Below are positions 22,418 through 35,117 of a DNA stretch of 64,000 bases, one piece after another. The first letter of the stretch is position 1; each line of letters opens with the position of its first letter. Under the pieces are notes generated by a model, which saw only the letters and a program-made list of their open reading frames with translations, ran no database searches and was not told the DNA's origin. Source of the DNA: Przewalskia tangutica (taxonomy: Eukaryota; Streptophyta; Magnoliopsida; Solanales; Solanaceae); the NCBI GenBank assembly GCA_029844215.1, contig CM056729.1:4340001-4404000 (forward strand). Direction: 5' to 3'. The position numbers were made by a program, and so were the translations under genes.

Positions 22418-25335
22418 ATGGCTTCCATTAGACCATTACATACTCTTTCTGCTCCATTCAAACAAACAATTCATTCTTTGGTTCCATGGATTAATTCACA
22501 CAAACCCAATTTAGATGCTTCAATTTCTTTCACTTTTTCTTCTTCACAGTTGAGAAATGTTGCTGCCTCTGTTGCTTTCAATCCTTCTGGCAATTTTGAC
22601 CTCACACTTTATGATGACCAAGAAAGTAAGCACACTTTACTTCATTTTATACTATTAAAATCTCTTTATAACAATGTCGTTTATTTCGTTATTTTTAGCT
22701 ACTGAAAGAACATATCGTATAACATATAACATGAAAAATAAATTTACTGTTATAATAAAATGTTGTTATAGAAAATAATGGTTATAAAAAGGTCTAACTA
22801 TCTTAATTTCATACATGTAATATGCCTTTGATTTTGACATAACAAGTGTCATTTCAAATCTCTTTTTTATTTCATGTTCCAATTGAACATTGTCTATATG
22901 TTCTGAAAGGATAAGATTAGCTCATAATTGTCAATTGGTTGGTTCAATTCCTATTGAATGCATGATAACAAGACACTTTTATTTGTTGCTTAAATTTTCT
23001 GCTTCATTTTTTTCCTGCTGGAGTGTCAATTACTTAGGAAATATTTTAGGTTTTTTCAATTAACTCACAAGTAACTACTAATGATTGGTTGTTAAACTTA
23101 CATATAATATTGATGGTGAACAGATACAGAAGTAGCACCTCCACCAATGCCTCCATCAGAAGGTAGATACGAAATTGTAATAGATAATGACATCATTCAA
23201 CGTCTCGACTTATCCCCATTTCAGAATGCAACTGGAATTTCTTCACCCTCATCTGGTAAGTATCACATTAAATTATTAGTTTGAATGCTTTGGATGAGTG
23301 GGAAATTAAGGAAGTAACACAGGGGGGAAAATGTGAATTAAAAATTCAGAAGTGGATACAGGATTTAAGTTTCAACTATTAAGATACATAACATTCAACT
23401 AATTGTATCTATTAATTAATACAAATTTTAGTGGTTTTTTACATGTATTTATCTTCAATGTCAAAAGTATTGAGTTTAGATAATTATATGTTGCAACGTT
23501 GCATCTACCTCTAATACAAGTAAACTGCCAACTAAATGACCTATAACGCAGAATTTTTTGGATTCCTCTCCTTTTCCAAATTCCATATTATAAAGAATGG
23601 ATCTTGAGCCTAACTCAAATCCAAAAGCTAGCTTTTAGGGTAAGGATTGTCCAAGTTCATATAAAGAGTCTATGTTCCGAGACTTTTAACACACCCCGCA
23701 CGCCCAAACCTCGTTAACTGGAACGTAGACAATATAATTTGGAGGCCCAACATCGGTGAACAAAGTTTTGGAATGAGACTAGCTCTGATACAATGTAAAA
23801 AATGTATCTTGAGCCTAACTCAACCCCAAAATATAGTTTGTAGTGTGAAGATTATCCAAGTCCATATAAGGAGTCCATGTTCTCACTCCATTTTCGATGT
23901 GGAACTCTTAACACATATTCTCCAATAGAACATAAAATTCAGGGGCAGATGTACCCTCTCGACTACAGGTTGATCTGCTCGTAATTTTCAACACGAAGTA
24001 TATATATATAAAAAATTACTAAAATCTCAATAGATATTATGAACTCATAATTTTAACATTGGAGTGAATTCGATCCTAAAAATTTTATAAATAAATAAAT
24101 AAAATTTAAATCTTGGATCAACCACTCATAAAAACACAATCTTATCCAAAATTTGGATTAGCACTTGTATGATGCTAATAATGTTGCTAAATGTAATAGC
24201 CAAGCCAAAAGAGTTTCTGGAAAGGACAATTGGTTTTACAATAAACTACAAAAGAGAAGACAAATATGACCCAAGGGAGTTATCAGAATTTCCAGATATA
24301 AGACTCTGGTTCGTTCGATTAGATGCTACTTATCCATGGTTGCCTGTTCTATTGGATTGGAGAGCTGGAGAACTTGCACGTTATGCAGCAATGTTGGTAC
24401 CTCATCAGGTATCATATTCTTGAATTAAATTAAATTCTGCACCTTTTCTTTTTTAATTTAACTTATATACGCGGAAGTGTAAAGGATTTTTACACAAGTA
24501 GTGTATTTTAACCTGTTGTAGTTCGTATAGAATTCTTGCTTAAATCAAACAAATTAGGGCAGCTAGTGCACTAATTTCACACTATCGGCGGGCAGTGATG
24601 GATCAAGGATTTAAGTTTTATTGGTTCAATTTTTTAGGTTTTTACCGTTGAACCCGTTATATTTTTAAATTTATGGGTTCATATTTTTTATTTGTTGCAA
24701 TTTTAGTGAATTTTTTTTCATATAAATTTGTATTTCGCGTCAAAAGTACCAAGAGAATTCAACATCACTATATATACATAAAAATAATTTTTATTTTGTA
24801 TTTACAATGTTATATTCATATGAATCCCCTAGCGTACCTATCTCCACCCCTGTAGGCGGTTCCCTAGGATGAGTTGGACCACATTTGATTTATTACACAT
24901 AATCTTACCTTGTATTTTTTTCAAAAGATTGTTTGCACCCACGGAGGAGCTTTTGAATCTCTTAGTGAAAATTCCGACTCCGACCACTGGTGACCTTCTG
25001 ACCACATGACAACAATTCTTACTGTTGCGCCAAGAACTTTAGATCAATTAAGCTAAATGCAACCTTTTTTTTAATTCAAACTTTTTTTTGAGATAATTTT
25101 TTAATATTCAAACTTTTTTTGTTGACAGATGAGTATGAAAATGGGAGTAGTATTCAATCCAGAGGCATTGGAATTGTTTGTGATGAATAAGGTGTTTGTA
25201 GTTTATTCTTGGTTGAAGCAAAATGAGATTCCAATGCCAAGGCTGAAGACAAAAGACATGGCAAGAATGCTTGGTTTTGGGATTGGTGATGAACTTTTTG
25301 ATTTGATTGATAAACATCCTATTGATCCTTCATGA
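22418..25335 (+). CDS. CRR6: CRR6, NDH complex assembly factor (chloroplast), four exons
   Basis: Exons are 22418-22625, 23124-23255, 24200-24408 and 25129-25335. All introns are GT-AG and the phases join to a 251-residue protein. That length is close to the roughly 245 residues I recall for Arabidopsis CRR6. Residues 1 to about 55 are Ser-rich with few acidic residues, fitting a chloroplast transit peptide. The conserved DUF1817 domain follows: [20 protein letters not shown] (exon 2), [20 protein letters not shown] with [18 protein letters not shown] (exon 3), and [22 protein letters not shown] sequence (exon 4). CRR6 acts in the stroma, helping build subcomplex A of the chloroplast NADH dehydrogenase-like complex. 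The start is the first ATG in a good context ('ccatggct'). Introns hold transposon pieces, including a TRIM in intron 2. No lesion is seen in the coding parts. Confidence 0.92.
23589..23913 (-). mobile_element. TRIM retrotransposon in CRR6 intron 2
   Basis: Two LTR-like repeats (23589-23691 and 23794-23913) flank about 100 bp of interior. The interior has a primer site (reverse complement of 'agctctgata', 23782-23791) beside one repeat and a C-rich tract 'cacaccccgcacgc' beside the other. It is flanked by CATAT on both sides (23584-23588 and 23914-23918). It is far too short to encode proteins, so it depends on other elements. The same family occurs at 36363-36700 and 44262-44470. Confidence 0.9.
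23935..24130. repeat. Degenerate repeat in CRR6 intron 2
   Basis: 'ttcaggggcagatgtaccct' and 'tgaattcgatcctaaaaa' resemble dispersed MITE-like repeats common in plant introns, but ends could not be fixed. Confidence 0.3.
24590..24855. repeat. Degenerate repeat in CRR6 intron 3
   Basis: 'gggcagtgatggatcaagga' near the left and 'ctccacccctgtaggcgg' near the right frame an AT-rich stretch with 'ttgaacccgttat'. This looks like an old non-coding MITE; termini and duplication are unclear. Confidence 0.3.
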
Positions 25336-25937
25336 TGACGTTGAAATTCAATGTTCACAAAATATGTGAAATTATTGAATATAAAGTATAAACTGCTTCT
25401 TTTGTCTAGTATTAGCTACATTAAATCCGATATGGTTGGGATTAACACAACTATCTTGAAACTATGTCATTATAAGAATGGAATAACAATATGATATACA
25501 TCCTGACAGACATGACACAAGATTGTCAGATTTTGATTATATTTTTGTTGTTGTTATTAATACCTCAAACTTCCAAACCAATCTGCATAAACGTTATCAA
25601 CATACAGATTCAAGTTCTCAGTTGCAGATTTAGATCCAACAACCTCACTAGAACAATAGACAGTTTTCTTTTCACACAAACTTGCTATCCACCAACCAAA
25701 TATGTGATAAAGAAAATATGTATTAAGAACAAGAAACTTGAACAAGGACATGAAAATATCATTAAAGCTTAGTTCAAACTTTTCAATCTATGTATTGTGA
25801 TTTGTTTCAATTAGGTGATATTCATATTTTCTTAGTACTTATAAATTTTGATAAAATCAAATTTTAAAGTTTTAAGTTTAACCACGTGATTTTATAACTA
25901 GCAGATGATGGAGAGAGATAACAGGAAGACAAAAAAG

Positions 25938-26035
25938 AACAACATACCTGTGAAATCTCGCTGAGTGGAGTTTGGGGAGGGTAGAGTGTACGCAGATCTA
26001 AGGTAGAGGTTGTTTTCCGTATACACTCGGCTGAA
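25938..26035 (-). mobile_element. TS-SINE/RTE tail fragment
   Basis: On the minus strand: 'ggaaaacaacctctacctta', 'gatctgcgtacactctaccc', ending gtatgttgtt. It lies about 600 bp downstream of the CRR6 stop. Confidence 0.75.
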
Positions 26036-26079
26036 GGACAAGCAGTTCAAAACAGTATAAAAAGCCATGGAAAAAAACT

Positions 26080-26294
26080 ACTTCCTCAGTCCCAATTTAT
26101 ATGAGGGTGTCTGACTTGGCATGAAGTTTAAGAAAGAAAGGAGAATTTTTGAAATTTGTGATCTAAAATAATTCGTGAATATTTGTGTGACTGTAAATCA
26201 TTTCATTAATGGTAAAATAGATATTTTAAAGTTAGATTATTATTAAATATAGAAAGGTGTCATCTTTTGGAACTGACTAAAAAGAAAATAGTAT
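26080..26294 (+). mobile_element. Stowaway-like MITE
   Basis: It begins 'acttcctcagtcccaattta' and ends with 'ggaactgactaaaaagaaaa', the end style of Solanaceae Stowaway elements. The body aligns with the reversed copy at 9640-9858. The right terminus is degraded. Confidence 0.7.
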
Positions 26295-26602
26295 TTATAA
26301 GGTAACACGATAATCGAAATACAAGAACGACAGATAGTAGCAGAACTCGAATGACAAAAAACTACAATAATAATACTACGACCACTAGTCTGGAAGGGAG
26401 GAAGACAAAAAAAAAAGAAGAAAAATATACTGTAATTTATTTTGAAATTCAGAAAATAAGGACAAATGAATTTGAGTTGCTGTTCGAATCGAACAGAAGG
26501 GATGTAAATCGATATTTCTTTCCTTTTCTTTCTTAGCCCACGAGCTCATGAAGTTTCTTCTACTTAGAAATGCAAGTCGAGAAAATTGGGCCGAATTAAG
26601 CC

Positions 26603-26967
26603 GGATAATTCCTAGGAATACCCTTATTTCGGGGTGGTCTTTAATTATTTTCCCTCAAATTAAAATTTATTAATTTTTGGCCTTCTTTTAAAACTCTTGG
26701 GTTCCGAATTCAAACCTCCGCTCAGACAAAAACTAAAAAAGTCAAACTATGACTTATCCGACAAAGTTTGACTTAAGATAGCAAACTCTATCTTAAGGAA
26801 GACATTTATCTTCATGCATAAGACAAACTCTGTCTTGCGAATCCAAACTTAACCTTGTGAATTTATTTTTTGATTTTTGACTGAGCAGGGATTCAAATCC
26901 GAAACTTTGGGGTATTTTTTAACGAAGGAAAAAATTAAAGATCAGTGCCTTTGAAGGGCAATCCGCG
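26603..26967. mobile_element. Foldback MITE, 365 bp, 8-bp target duplication
   Basis: The flanks repeat ATTAAGCC (26595-26602 and 26968-26975). The two halves are imperfect inverted copies: 'gaattcaaacctccgctcag' on the left, and the reverse complement of 'actgagcagggattcaaatc' on the right. The middle has alternating 'caaactctatcttaagg' phrases. A second member at 54887-56009 holds a nested hAT element. Confidence 0.75.
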
Positions 26968-26975
26968 ATTAAGCC

Positions 26976-29215
26976 TCCATATGGATTGGGCCGATTTACC
27001 AGTTCTTATTAAAGATATCTTGGACCCCCAATGCAATGGCCCAAAAACTAAAAAAATCCATTAACAAGAGTTGAACCCAGGTCTCTCGGGTGAGGGCCCA
27101 GTATCAAAAATATTCTTTGAGTGCAACATTACCAAAATAGGTGATATTTAACGTATTTATGTATGTTTAAGCATCAATTATTCCCCATTTTATCTCACCT
27201 TCTACAAATAAGTTATTGAGATTATAGTTCTGATTTTAATATTAGTTTTAGCTAATACTTTCAACCAAAAATGAAATAAATTTATTTTAAATCGAAATAA
27301 CTCACCTTAGTCTCTCCCACCAAGCTACCCTTAAATGTGACTAGTTGATTTGTACGTTCTTGACTCTTGACAGCCTATTTTTTGTCCCAAGTAGTCTTTC
27401 AGTGCACTTCACATCATATACTACAGCACAACCAACAATTAAGATCTCTGTCAATTACTTGGAAAACATTGTTTTTGGAACAAAATAAATCCTTTTCTTG
27501 ACATTCAGCGAATGAGCCATGCAAAAATGTTTACATACAAGAGTGGGCAGATGGGTCATCTCCATGTGAAATTGTTAAATTCTGAACTGGAGGTTAAATC
27601 AGAGAAGACAAGACAAGACAGAGAAGGGAAAAACGATGGGGAAGCAGAGAAAATCGTAGAAGGAGAAATGTTTTGGGCTCGTTAAAAGAGCTTCTGTGGA
27701 TTTTTAGTTTTATTCCTCTCAATTCTAATTATAAGAGATGTGGGGTGTATTTATAATACCCACCAATAATAGCCTACTAACAAAATATCTAATTAAGATT
27801 AATCAAAATATCTAATTAGCTAATAATAAACTAATATCCAACTAACCACATATATATATAATGTATATATGTGGTATATCTTAAGAGAAATTGCTTCTAA
27901 AAACGTGTTGACTGTTTGTCCAAATGTAAACAAATGGGTATGGCAACACGTTTTTAGCTAAGAGAAATGTTATACAAGGATCTAATCAAAATGAAATTAT
28001 CATAGGATTTTCTCCTAAGAGAATGACAGTACTATTGTTATTTGCTAGTATGACAAAGTTGTTCAAACTATTAACGTATCCCATAATTAAAATATATTAT
28101 ATATATTATGTAATAATTAGTGATGTATAATTATGATAGATTTATAATTCTTAGGGTAATAGAGTTCATCTTCCATACTACCAAAATTTCTCTATTTTTT
28201 GACGGATTTAGCCGGAGATGTTTCCAACAACTTTTAGGTTGAAATCCTTATCGACAAAACAAATTTCGACGAAACATTCATGGGAATTTATTCTGATAAT
28301 ACACTAGATGGAAAAAGATATATATTTCGTCAATCCTAGGCCTGTTTAAATAAAATGTTAGTGGCATATAGTACTAGACTACTAGTTATTAGGATTAGGG
28401 AATTAGTTATAATGTTATATGGATATATAGTATCTAATGATACATCAAGATATTGCGTATGGCTTTTTAGATGCTCGATGGAGCAAATAATATGGAGTAA
28501 GATATTGAAGAAACTTATTAATTATGGGGATTTTTTTTAACTAACATAAGTTATTTTCATTGATTAATTAAGTATAAATATTTTCTTTGAGGAGGACATT
28601 TTCAATAATTTAAAAGAGCTAAACATGAACTTATCATCAAGACAGATATTTGTTTTTTGAAAGTTTGTCTTTATTATATACCAAAAATGGACAAAATCTC
28701 TTAAATCTTTCATATCAAAGTGGGTTCTGAATATTCTCATCAACTCATTAATCGTACTTTAAGTGATTAATAGAGAAAGTAATGATAACCACATAAAACA
28801 AATATGGGGAAACAAAGGGAACATGTATGGGGGAGAGATGGAAACAATGTCTACGCAGTGATAGCTCAGCCATAATAGGGCCATATGTAGTGTCAATTTT
28901 TTTTTTTTAAAATCGATATTTAGTTTTTGTCTATGTTTTAAAAAAATTAACAAATATAGACATTCATTTGTTTGATTATTCGCATAATTAATTTTTTAAT
29001 ATATATTAGCCATCACCATTAGGTTGTGAGCCTAAGGTGTAGGGGTTTGGCTTGACCCCTACCATGTTAGATTTATAAGATAAACTTACATTGACTAGAG
29101 GGGGATATGGAACCTTGCCTTAAATCTACAAAAAATAGATTGAAAAAAGAAACAATCTATAGGAAGGAATTATTAGCCTATGCAAATGTTCCTTCCTCAA
29201 GTCTGCAAGAAGTTA
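26976..29215. other. Spacer with no recognised gene
   Basis: AT-rich. 27600-27900 has the look of an old LTR or 5' leader, but no partner was found. Sequence near 28200-28280 ('gacggatttagccggagatg') resembles CACTA subterminal repeats. Nothing firm. Confidence 0.5.
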
Positions 29216-29712
29216 TTAACTAACAAAGAAATTACATTTCTCAAATGTTCTCTTAAAAGTTGGCATTTGTAGTTTATCCAACTGTACCATACCCTTAACT
29301 TCTCTAGGCAGATCCTGATAGTTTGCATATATATATATATTTGAGTTGCCACTCGTTGAATCTTTTTTCGCCAAAAAATCAGCCACTTGGTTGGCTTCTC
29401 TGAAGCAGTGACTAAAAGTAGCATTGGCATTCCTCAAGTTGTTTGTAGTATCCTGAATGATGTGTTTCAATTTGAGATTGTTGGTATACTTCTGCTTGCT
29501 CATATTGGAGATTATAGCTGAATCCAACTCAATGACAAAATTATTGAGACCATTCTGCACACCTCATCTACTACCATAGTTTCAGCATGCTTATTGCTTA
29601 TGCACTCCACAGAAATAGAAAAGACCATTATGAAATCCCCCTCAAAATTTCTAAGCACTCCACCAATTCCAGCCTTGTTGTTGCTTCTCATAAAACTACC
29701 ATCTGTATTCAA
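29216..29712 (-). pseudogene. LINE-type RNase H domain remnant
   Basis: On the minus strand 29512-29712 encodes MNTDGSFMRSNNKAGIGGVL with RNFEGDFIMVFS, the start of a plant RNase H-like domain (DGS motif; the catalytic Asp is present). A frameshift leads into 29216-29560: MQNGLNNFVIELDSAIISNM (second acidic site), then HCFREANQVADFLAKKDSTS (the conserved His-Asp block) and a C-terminal tail. Such domains sit at the end of plant LINE polyproteins, and many degraded copies stand alone. The shift near 29555 and the lack of a reverse transcriptase indicate a pseudogene. Confidence 0.85.
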
Positions 29713-30435
29713 TTACTTGTTTTACAATTTTCATAGTATTGTTAACTTTTACGAAAATTCTTTGAATAAATAATTAGCATTAGTTTAATTGGAATATTAG
29801 TTTGATAACAATTATTTTTGCGAAATGATACTCGATCTCATCGTTTTATTGTTGGTCGATTGTGTATACTTGTATTTGCGTGTGAGAGAAACAATTAGAA
29901 GGTTAAATATCAACTCTGGAGCCATTTGAAGTTGATTTAGACAAAATTGGATAAATTTTTACGATAAAGCATGTGAATAATTTTATCCAACGTTACAATA
30001 CTATCTGACTAATTCATTTTGAATTCTAACTTTGCTTTGTTTTGTTTTGAGTCTTTTTCATTTTATTCTTTATTGTAATCCTACACTACTTTTAAGAAGT
30101 GTCATGGTCTGATCGATTTCAACCTTTGTTGGTTTGTATGCTTGGCTAGAGTTAGTCAAAGTTTGTAGCTTTGCAATAGAGGTATTGTAAAGGGGCTTAA
30201 AATATAGGTATTATAAGGAGTGAGGAATTAAGAGTTTAATTCCAAGGTTGCAATAGGTTGTAATCTGAACTTGCTCGGTTAGTGAAGTTGAAAATCTTAC
30301 TGCGTAGGTCGTGATTTTTAATCCCTTAAGCAAAGAGTTTTCCACGTAAACATCGTGTATCATTTACTGTTTTGGTGGACTGTTAATTTCTTTCAATATC
30401 AATGTTCTCTTACTTCTTCATTCAGTAACTGAACT
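29713..30435. other. Spacer with no recognised gene
   Basis: AT-rich sequence with no open frame of note and no repeat ends recognised. Confidence 0.5.
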
Positions 30436-30627
30436 TGTAAAATGATATTAATCTCTCTTGCTGAGTCTTCTCATTAATATCAAATATATATAGGTGTACA
30501 ATGTTCATCTCAATTACAATAGGAATCCTAGTCCCATATACAAGAGGAATTCGGGTCTTATCATAATTATATTTACACAAATATTCTAATTATGGGTGGG
30601 GACTTATGTTACACCTACACGTTTACA
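30436..30627 (-). repeat. 3' LTR of RE2
   Basis: On the plus strand it starts tgtaaaatgatatt and ends cacgtttaca. It pairs with 34921-35112. Confidence 0.9.
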
Positions 30628-31020
30628 CACCCCCTTAGTCGGAGCAGGAGAAGGTCGGACACTGAGACTAGATCTGAAGTCAAGAAATAACTGTCTGGGA
30701 AGTCCTTTGGTAAATATATCTACATACTGATAGGATGATGGAACATGTAACACTCTGACATGGTCTAGCGCAACATTCTCACGAACAATGTGTAGGTCTA
30801 TCTCAATGTGCTTGGTTCGCTGATATTGAACCGGATTATGAGAAAGATAGATGGCAGAGATGTTATCACAGTACACAATAGATGTCTGACGCAAAGGACA
30901 CTGAAGTTCTAACAGTAAATTTCTGAGCCAACAAATCTCAGCTATCATATTTGCAACGCCTCTGTACTTTCGGCCTCGATCGAACGAGATAGGGTAGTGC
31001 ATCGGCCGCAGACCAAGAAA
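30628..31020 (-). pseudogene. RE2 RNase H
   Basis: The frame at 30604-31002 reads [51 protein letters not shown] and VLHVPSSYQYVDIFTKGLPR. This is nearly the whole C-terminal half of copia RNase H, uninterrupted. Compared with RE1 it shows what the locus looks like without the nad5-bearing insert. The N-terminal part is damaged near 31000. Confidence 0.87.
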
Positions 31021-31819
31021 TCAGATTATCCCCTAAAAATACACAAAAGCTGGAGGTGGAGCGTCGCGTGTCCGGACACCCTGCCCAATCTGCATAGGTC
31101 ACTGAGTAGGATCGGAGACTAGAGCACTATCCATAACACTGAGCTTAGATTTTGAATCAACTGGAGTAGGTGAAAGATAATAATTCAAACTTAAGCAAGA
31201 TATCCCCAAGAACATATGGTTGGCAGACCTGGTTACTGATATCCCCAAAAAGTAACTCAGCTTCCCCAAATCAGTCATTGCAAATTCGAACTTAAACAAG
31301 ATAATAATCTCATTTTTCAACCCATCGGAGGAGCAGTAAGAACAATATCATCCACATAAAGTAATAAGTAAGCAGTGCTACTACTCGATGAAAAATGAAG
31401 AGTGTTGTATCACTCTTGCTGCATAAAAACTCAATCTGTAAGATATACATGACAAAGCGATCATACCATGCCCGGGGAATGTTTCAGTCATATAGTGACT
31501 TTCGGAGACGACACACATAGTGAGGAACTGCGAGATGGGTGAATCCAGACGGCTGATACATGTAGATTGTCTCTTTCAGATCTCCATGTAAAAATGCATT
31601 CTTCACATCAAGATGATGGAGCGGCCAGTGTTTGCCCATGGCAATGCTCAAAACTGTGAGAATAGTAGTCGGTTTGACAACCGGGCTGAAGGTTTCACCA
31701 CAATCAATGCCCTCCTGCTGATTAGTGCCATTAGCCACATGTCGTGTCTTATACCTCTCAAGGTCTCCATTGTCTCTGAATTTGTGACGAAATAGCCACA
31801 TGCAATGAATCACATTCAC
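31021..31819 (-). pseudogene. RE2 reverse transcriptase
   Basis: 31484-31819 encodes the N-terminal half ([53 protein letters not shown]). 31099-31320 encodes the part after the catalytic site (MTDLGKLSYFLGISVTRSAN). The YVDD region lies between them in a broken stretch near 31340-31380. A deletion near 31100 removes sequence present in RE4 (TFTRLDIAYVVQQ). Inactive. Confidence 0.85.
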
Positions 31820-32078
31820 CCCCTCAGGTCTAGGTACTAGATCTCATGTGTGCTGTTTAGTTAAAGAAGTTCCTCATACATAGTTGCATTCCAATTAGGG
31901 TCTTGTTTGGCCAATTTAGGATTCTTGGGAATTGGATAAATGGTTTGGGCAGACAAGTTAAATTGAACTTTGGGTTTGAAGATTCCATGTTTGGCACGAG
32001 TTTTCATTTGGTGAGTGGAGACATTTAGTAGATGTGGGGTCTGAATGGCGGGAGCAGAAGACATTGTCGGGTTAGGGG

Positions 32079-33300
32079 ATGGAGGCGGAAAGTACGTCGA
32101 AGGCGCTAGAGGACTCCGTCGAAGGTGTCGCGGCGCTACTACTGAGGGGCCACAACTCTAAATGTATTTCGAGAACTGGGTGCTCACTGGAAGAGAGGCG
32201 CTGTGGTGCATCCCCGAGGGGCCACGACTCTAATTCCCTGGAAGAATTTGATTGCTCACTGGAAGGGGGCGCCGCGGTGCTTACTCGATGAGCCACGGCG
32301 CTGAAGTCTGGGATGATTTGGTGAGCTGATTAAGGATAATGAGAGAGATGACATGCTCGTCAAGAAAGGAGTAGTCCGGATTTTGGAATTTCTGAAGATT
32401 CGAAAACGGGATTGTAGTCTTGTCGAATGTGACATGACGAGTGATGTGGATTTGACGAGTTGACAAGTCATAGCATAGATAACCCCTATGGTTTGGCGGG
32501 AAGCCAAGGTAGACACAAGGAGTGGATCGGGGAGCTAGCTTGTGATGGTTAGGATAGCTTAGACAACTGAATATCCGTAGATAGTCATAAGAGGGGACTC
32601 TATGATAGAGGATTTCGGTAGGGGTCATATTGTGAAGTGTGCTATTTAGGAGAATATTGAGAACGTATTCTGACATTTTAGCAGCATAGACCCGAAGGAC
32701 GGAGGTAGGGAGGCATGAATCAATAGAGTGTGAATCATATTGTTAATGGTGCGGATGATTCTTTCAGCTTTACCGTTGTGGGGATGTGTGGGGGCAGGAG
32801 AAGCGAAAGACAATTCCATTATTAGTACAAAATCGGTGAAACATAGAGTTGTTGAATTCACGACCATTATCGCAGCAGCAGCGGTCGGAGACCTAAGAAA
32901 TTGGGTAACCCTACCAGTTCAAAAGCAAGTTTTCTGAAAAGATTTTATACCTTTAGTAAACTGTGTTTGAATGAATGTTCGAAACTCAAGAAATTTGGCA
33001 AACACTTCCGATTTAAACTTGAGAGGATACAACCAAATAAAGTGAGAAAAATCATCTAGTAAGATAAGATAGTATTTATGACCGAGAGAACTAGCAACAT
33101 GTGATGTCCATAGATCGGCATGTATAATATCAAAAGGTGCAAAAGTAACACTAGTAGATGATTTATACGGAAGACGAGTATGTTTGCCTAAAGAATAAGA
33201 AACAAATTTTGGGCAAACTTCCCATTACAAGTAATGAAATTATTGCCTCTAAGATAATTAAAAACTGGGGCTCATGGATGACCAAACCTATTATGCCATG
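32079..33300 (-). pseudogene. RE2 integrase and following variable region
   Basis: Integrase is read in pieces: the zinc-site start near 33300-33180, the catalytic core (NGKAERIIRTINNM, near 32790), then MSEYVLNILLNSTLHNMTPT and YLGFPPNHRGYLCYDLSTRQ at 32281-32676. A Ser/Pro-rich variable part follows down to 32079. Frameshifts near 32680 and 32870 break it. Confidence 0.85.
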
Positions 33301-33388
33301 TTGAAGAAGAAATGACCGCTAGAGAGATGGGAGAGCTAGATCTGACAGCGGAGGTGGGAGTGAATGGATATAGACCCCCCATACTATT

Positions 33389-33841
33389 TCATCTCATAAG
33401 AGGTGTCCCCGTATGAAGTTTCTGCACAGTGAAACCAAAAGGGTCAAAATCAACAGAGACATAATTATTACGAGTAAATTTGCGGATAGAGATTATATTC
33501 TTAACTATATGTGGGGCATATAGGGTATTTTGAAGGGTGAATGGATGAGGAGGTGGTGTGTAGGATGTACCATATCCTTTTACTGGAATGCGATGACCAC
33601 TACCAACTGTAACAAATTGAGGATGCTTTAAACTGAACAGTTTGAGAATATTACCTACAGACAGAGTGAGGTGAGATGTGGCTCCGGAGTCCATGTACCA
33701 ATTATTGTTAGGTTGTTGCAGATTGAAAGCCCGACCACTCGAGAGGGTTAAATGCGGAAGAGCGTTCTTTGGGCGTCGCTGCATGAAGTGGGCTTGTTGC
33801 GGGTACTGGGCTTGCTGAGTGGCTGGAGCTGGGCCCAACAA
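33389..33841 (-). pseudogene. RE2 protease region
   Basis: The frame reads NNNWYMDSGATSHLTLSVGN, with the aspartic protease DSG intact, then PPHPFTLQNTLYAPHIVKNI. It is open for 150 codons, but it is part of a polyprotein whose neighbours are broken. Confidence 0.85.
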
Positions 33842-34104
33842 CCGTGTTGAGAATACGGGTTGAAGGCTCTTGATGCTTGGAAAGGGCGGCCGTGACTCTG
33901 CATCTTGTGCACCGCATGGCGTTATCTGAATGCATTCTTGTGCCGCGGTCTTGAATTGGTTCTGCGGGCCTGTTGTTCTTTGCCGATTACCTGTCGCGAC
34001 CTTTCCACGACCACAACCTCCTCTGCCTCGGCCCTTTCCACCGCGTCCTTGCTGCAGTTGAGAGTTTTCTGGAGGTGTTGGATCTTGAGGGCGCGTTTCG
34101 ACAG

Positions 34105-34794
34105 CTAACGCCTTCTGATCATGCTCATCCTGTTAGCACGTCGAGTCACTTCGAGCAACAGCTGCGAGCGGGCTTTGTTAAAACTGGGTAGCGTATATGT
34201 CTGTTGAATCATGGTGGCTAACGTATTATACTCGCCTTTGGGAAGGTCTGCAATAAATTGCAACACCATTTTAGTGTCAGGAGCGTGTGTCGGCGTTGGA
34301 GAGTTGATCGCGATGGTTTCAGCGTATCTGATGCCAGCCATGTTGGAGAAATTTTCAAGGCGTGTATTATTAAACTGTTCCTCCAACTACACCGCACGAG
34401 TGTGCTTGTTATCTTGACAGATTTCATCCAAGCGGTTCCATAAATCAAGGGTTGTGGCGCCAGATTTCATGATAGTAAGAAGAAGATCCTGAGAGATACT
34501 ACCATAAATCCACTGTTTGACGCCGGCGTCTAGACGACGCCAAGTAGACTCATCAACCTCCGGAGGGCGCGGAATAGTGTCATCGATATGATCAAGAACA
34601 TTATAGAGATATGCATGATTGCGAAACAGTTCAACCCAAGGAGAATACTGATTGTTTTCTTGGTCAAGAAGAATGAGAATATAGTTCTTGATGTTGGTAA
34701 CAGTTAGAGCGAGATGAAAAGAGGATGACGACTGGGTGGTGGGATTTTTGGAGGTGGAAGCTTCAGAAAGTGTGGAAGAATCAGGGATAGCCAT
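34105..34794 (-). pseudogene. RE2 gag with one in-frame stop
   Basis: The start at 34794 gives MAIPDSSTLSEASTSKNPTT and the copia gag core (LDQENNQYSPWVELFRNHAY, WIYGSISQDLLLTIMKSGAT, DLWNRLDEICQDNKHTRAV). A TAG follows at 34387-34389, where RE1 has a Tyr codon. The same frame then runs on as LEEQFNNTRLENF to 34105. The RGG-like tail follows at about 33990-34070. Confidence 0.87.
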
Positions 34795-34920
34795 TTAGAG
34801 AAGAGAGGAATGAAGAAGAAAACCTAGAAAATTGGGAGAAGCCGCGGCAGATAAAGGGTGGAGGCCGGTGGCTTGGACGAAAATTTTCTAGGGTTTTTGT
34901 TTACTTATTTCTTGATACCA

Positions 34921-35112
34921 TGTAAGATGATATTAATCTCCCTTGGGAGTCTTCTTATTAATATCAAATATATATATATGTGTACAATGTTCATCCCAAT
35001 TACAATAGGAATTCTAGTCTCATATATAAAAGGAATCCTAGTCTTACTATAATTATATTTACACAAATAATCTAATTATGGGTGGAACTTATGTTCCACC
35101 TACACGTTTACA
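34921..35112 (-). repeat. 5' LTR of RE2
   Basis: On the plus strand it starts tgtaagatgatatt directly after the primer-site complement 'cttgatacca', and it ends cacgtttaca. Confidence 0.9.
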
Positions 35113-35117
35113 GAACT

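Larger units (their letters stand above)
30436..35112 (-). mobile_element. Ty1/copia retrotransposon RE2, complete ends
   Basis: This 4,677-bp element has 192-bp LTRs at 30436-30627 and 34921-35112, and a perfect GAACT target duplication (30431-30435 and 35113-35117). The primer site tggtatcaag lies at 34911-34920 on the minus strand. Gag, protease, integrase, reverse transcriptase and RNase H are all present in copia order. By eye the two LTRs differ at about 20 positions, so the insertion is old. Each coding region has lesions. Confidence 0.93.
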
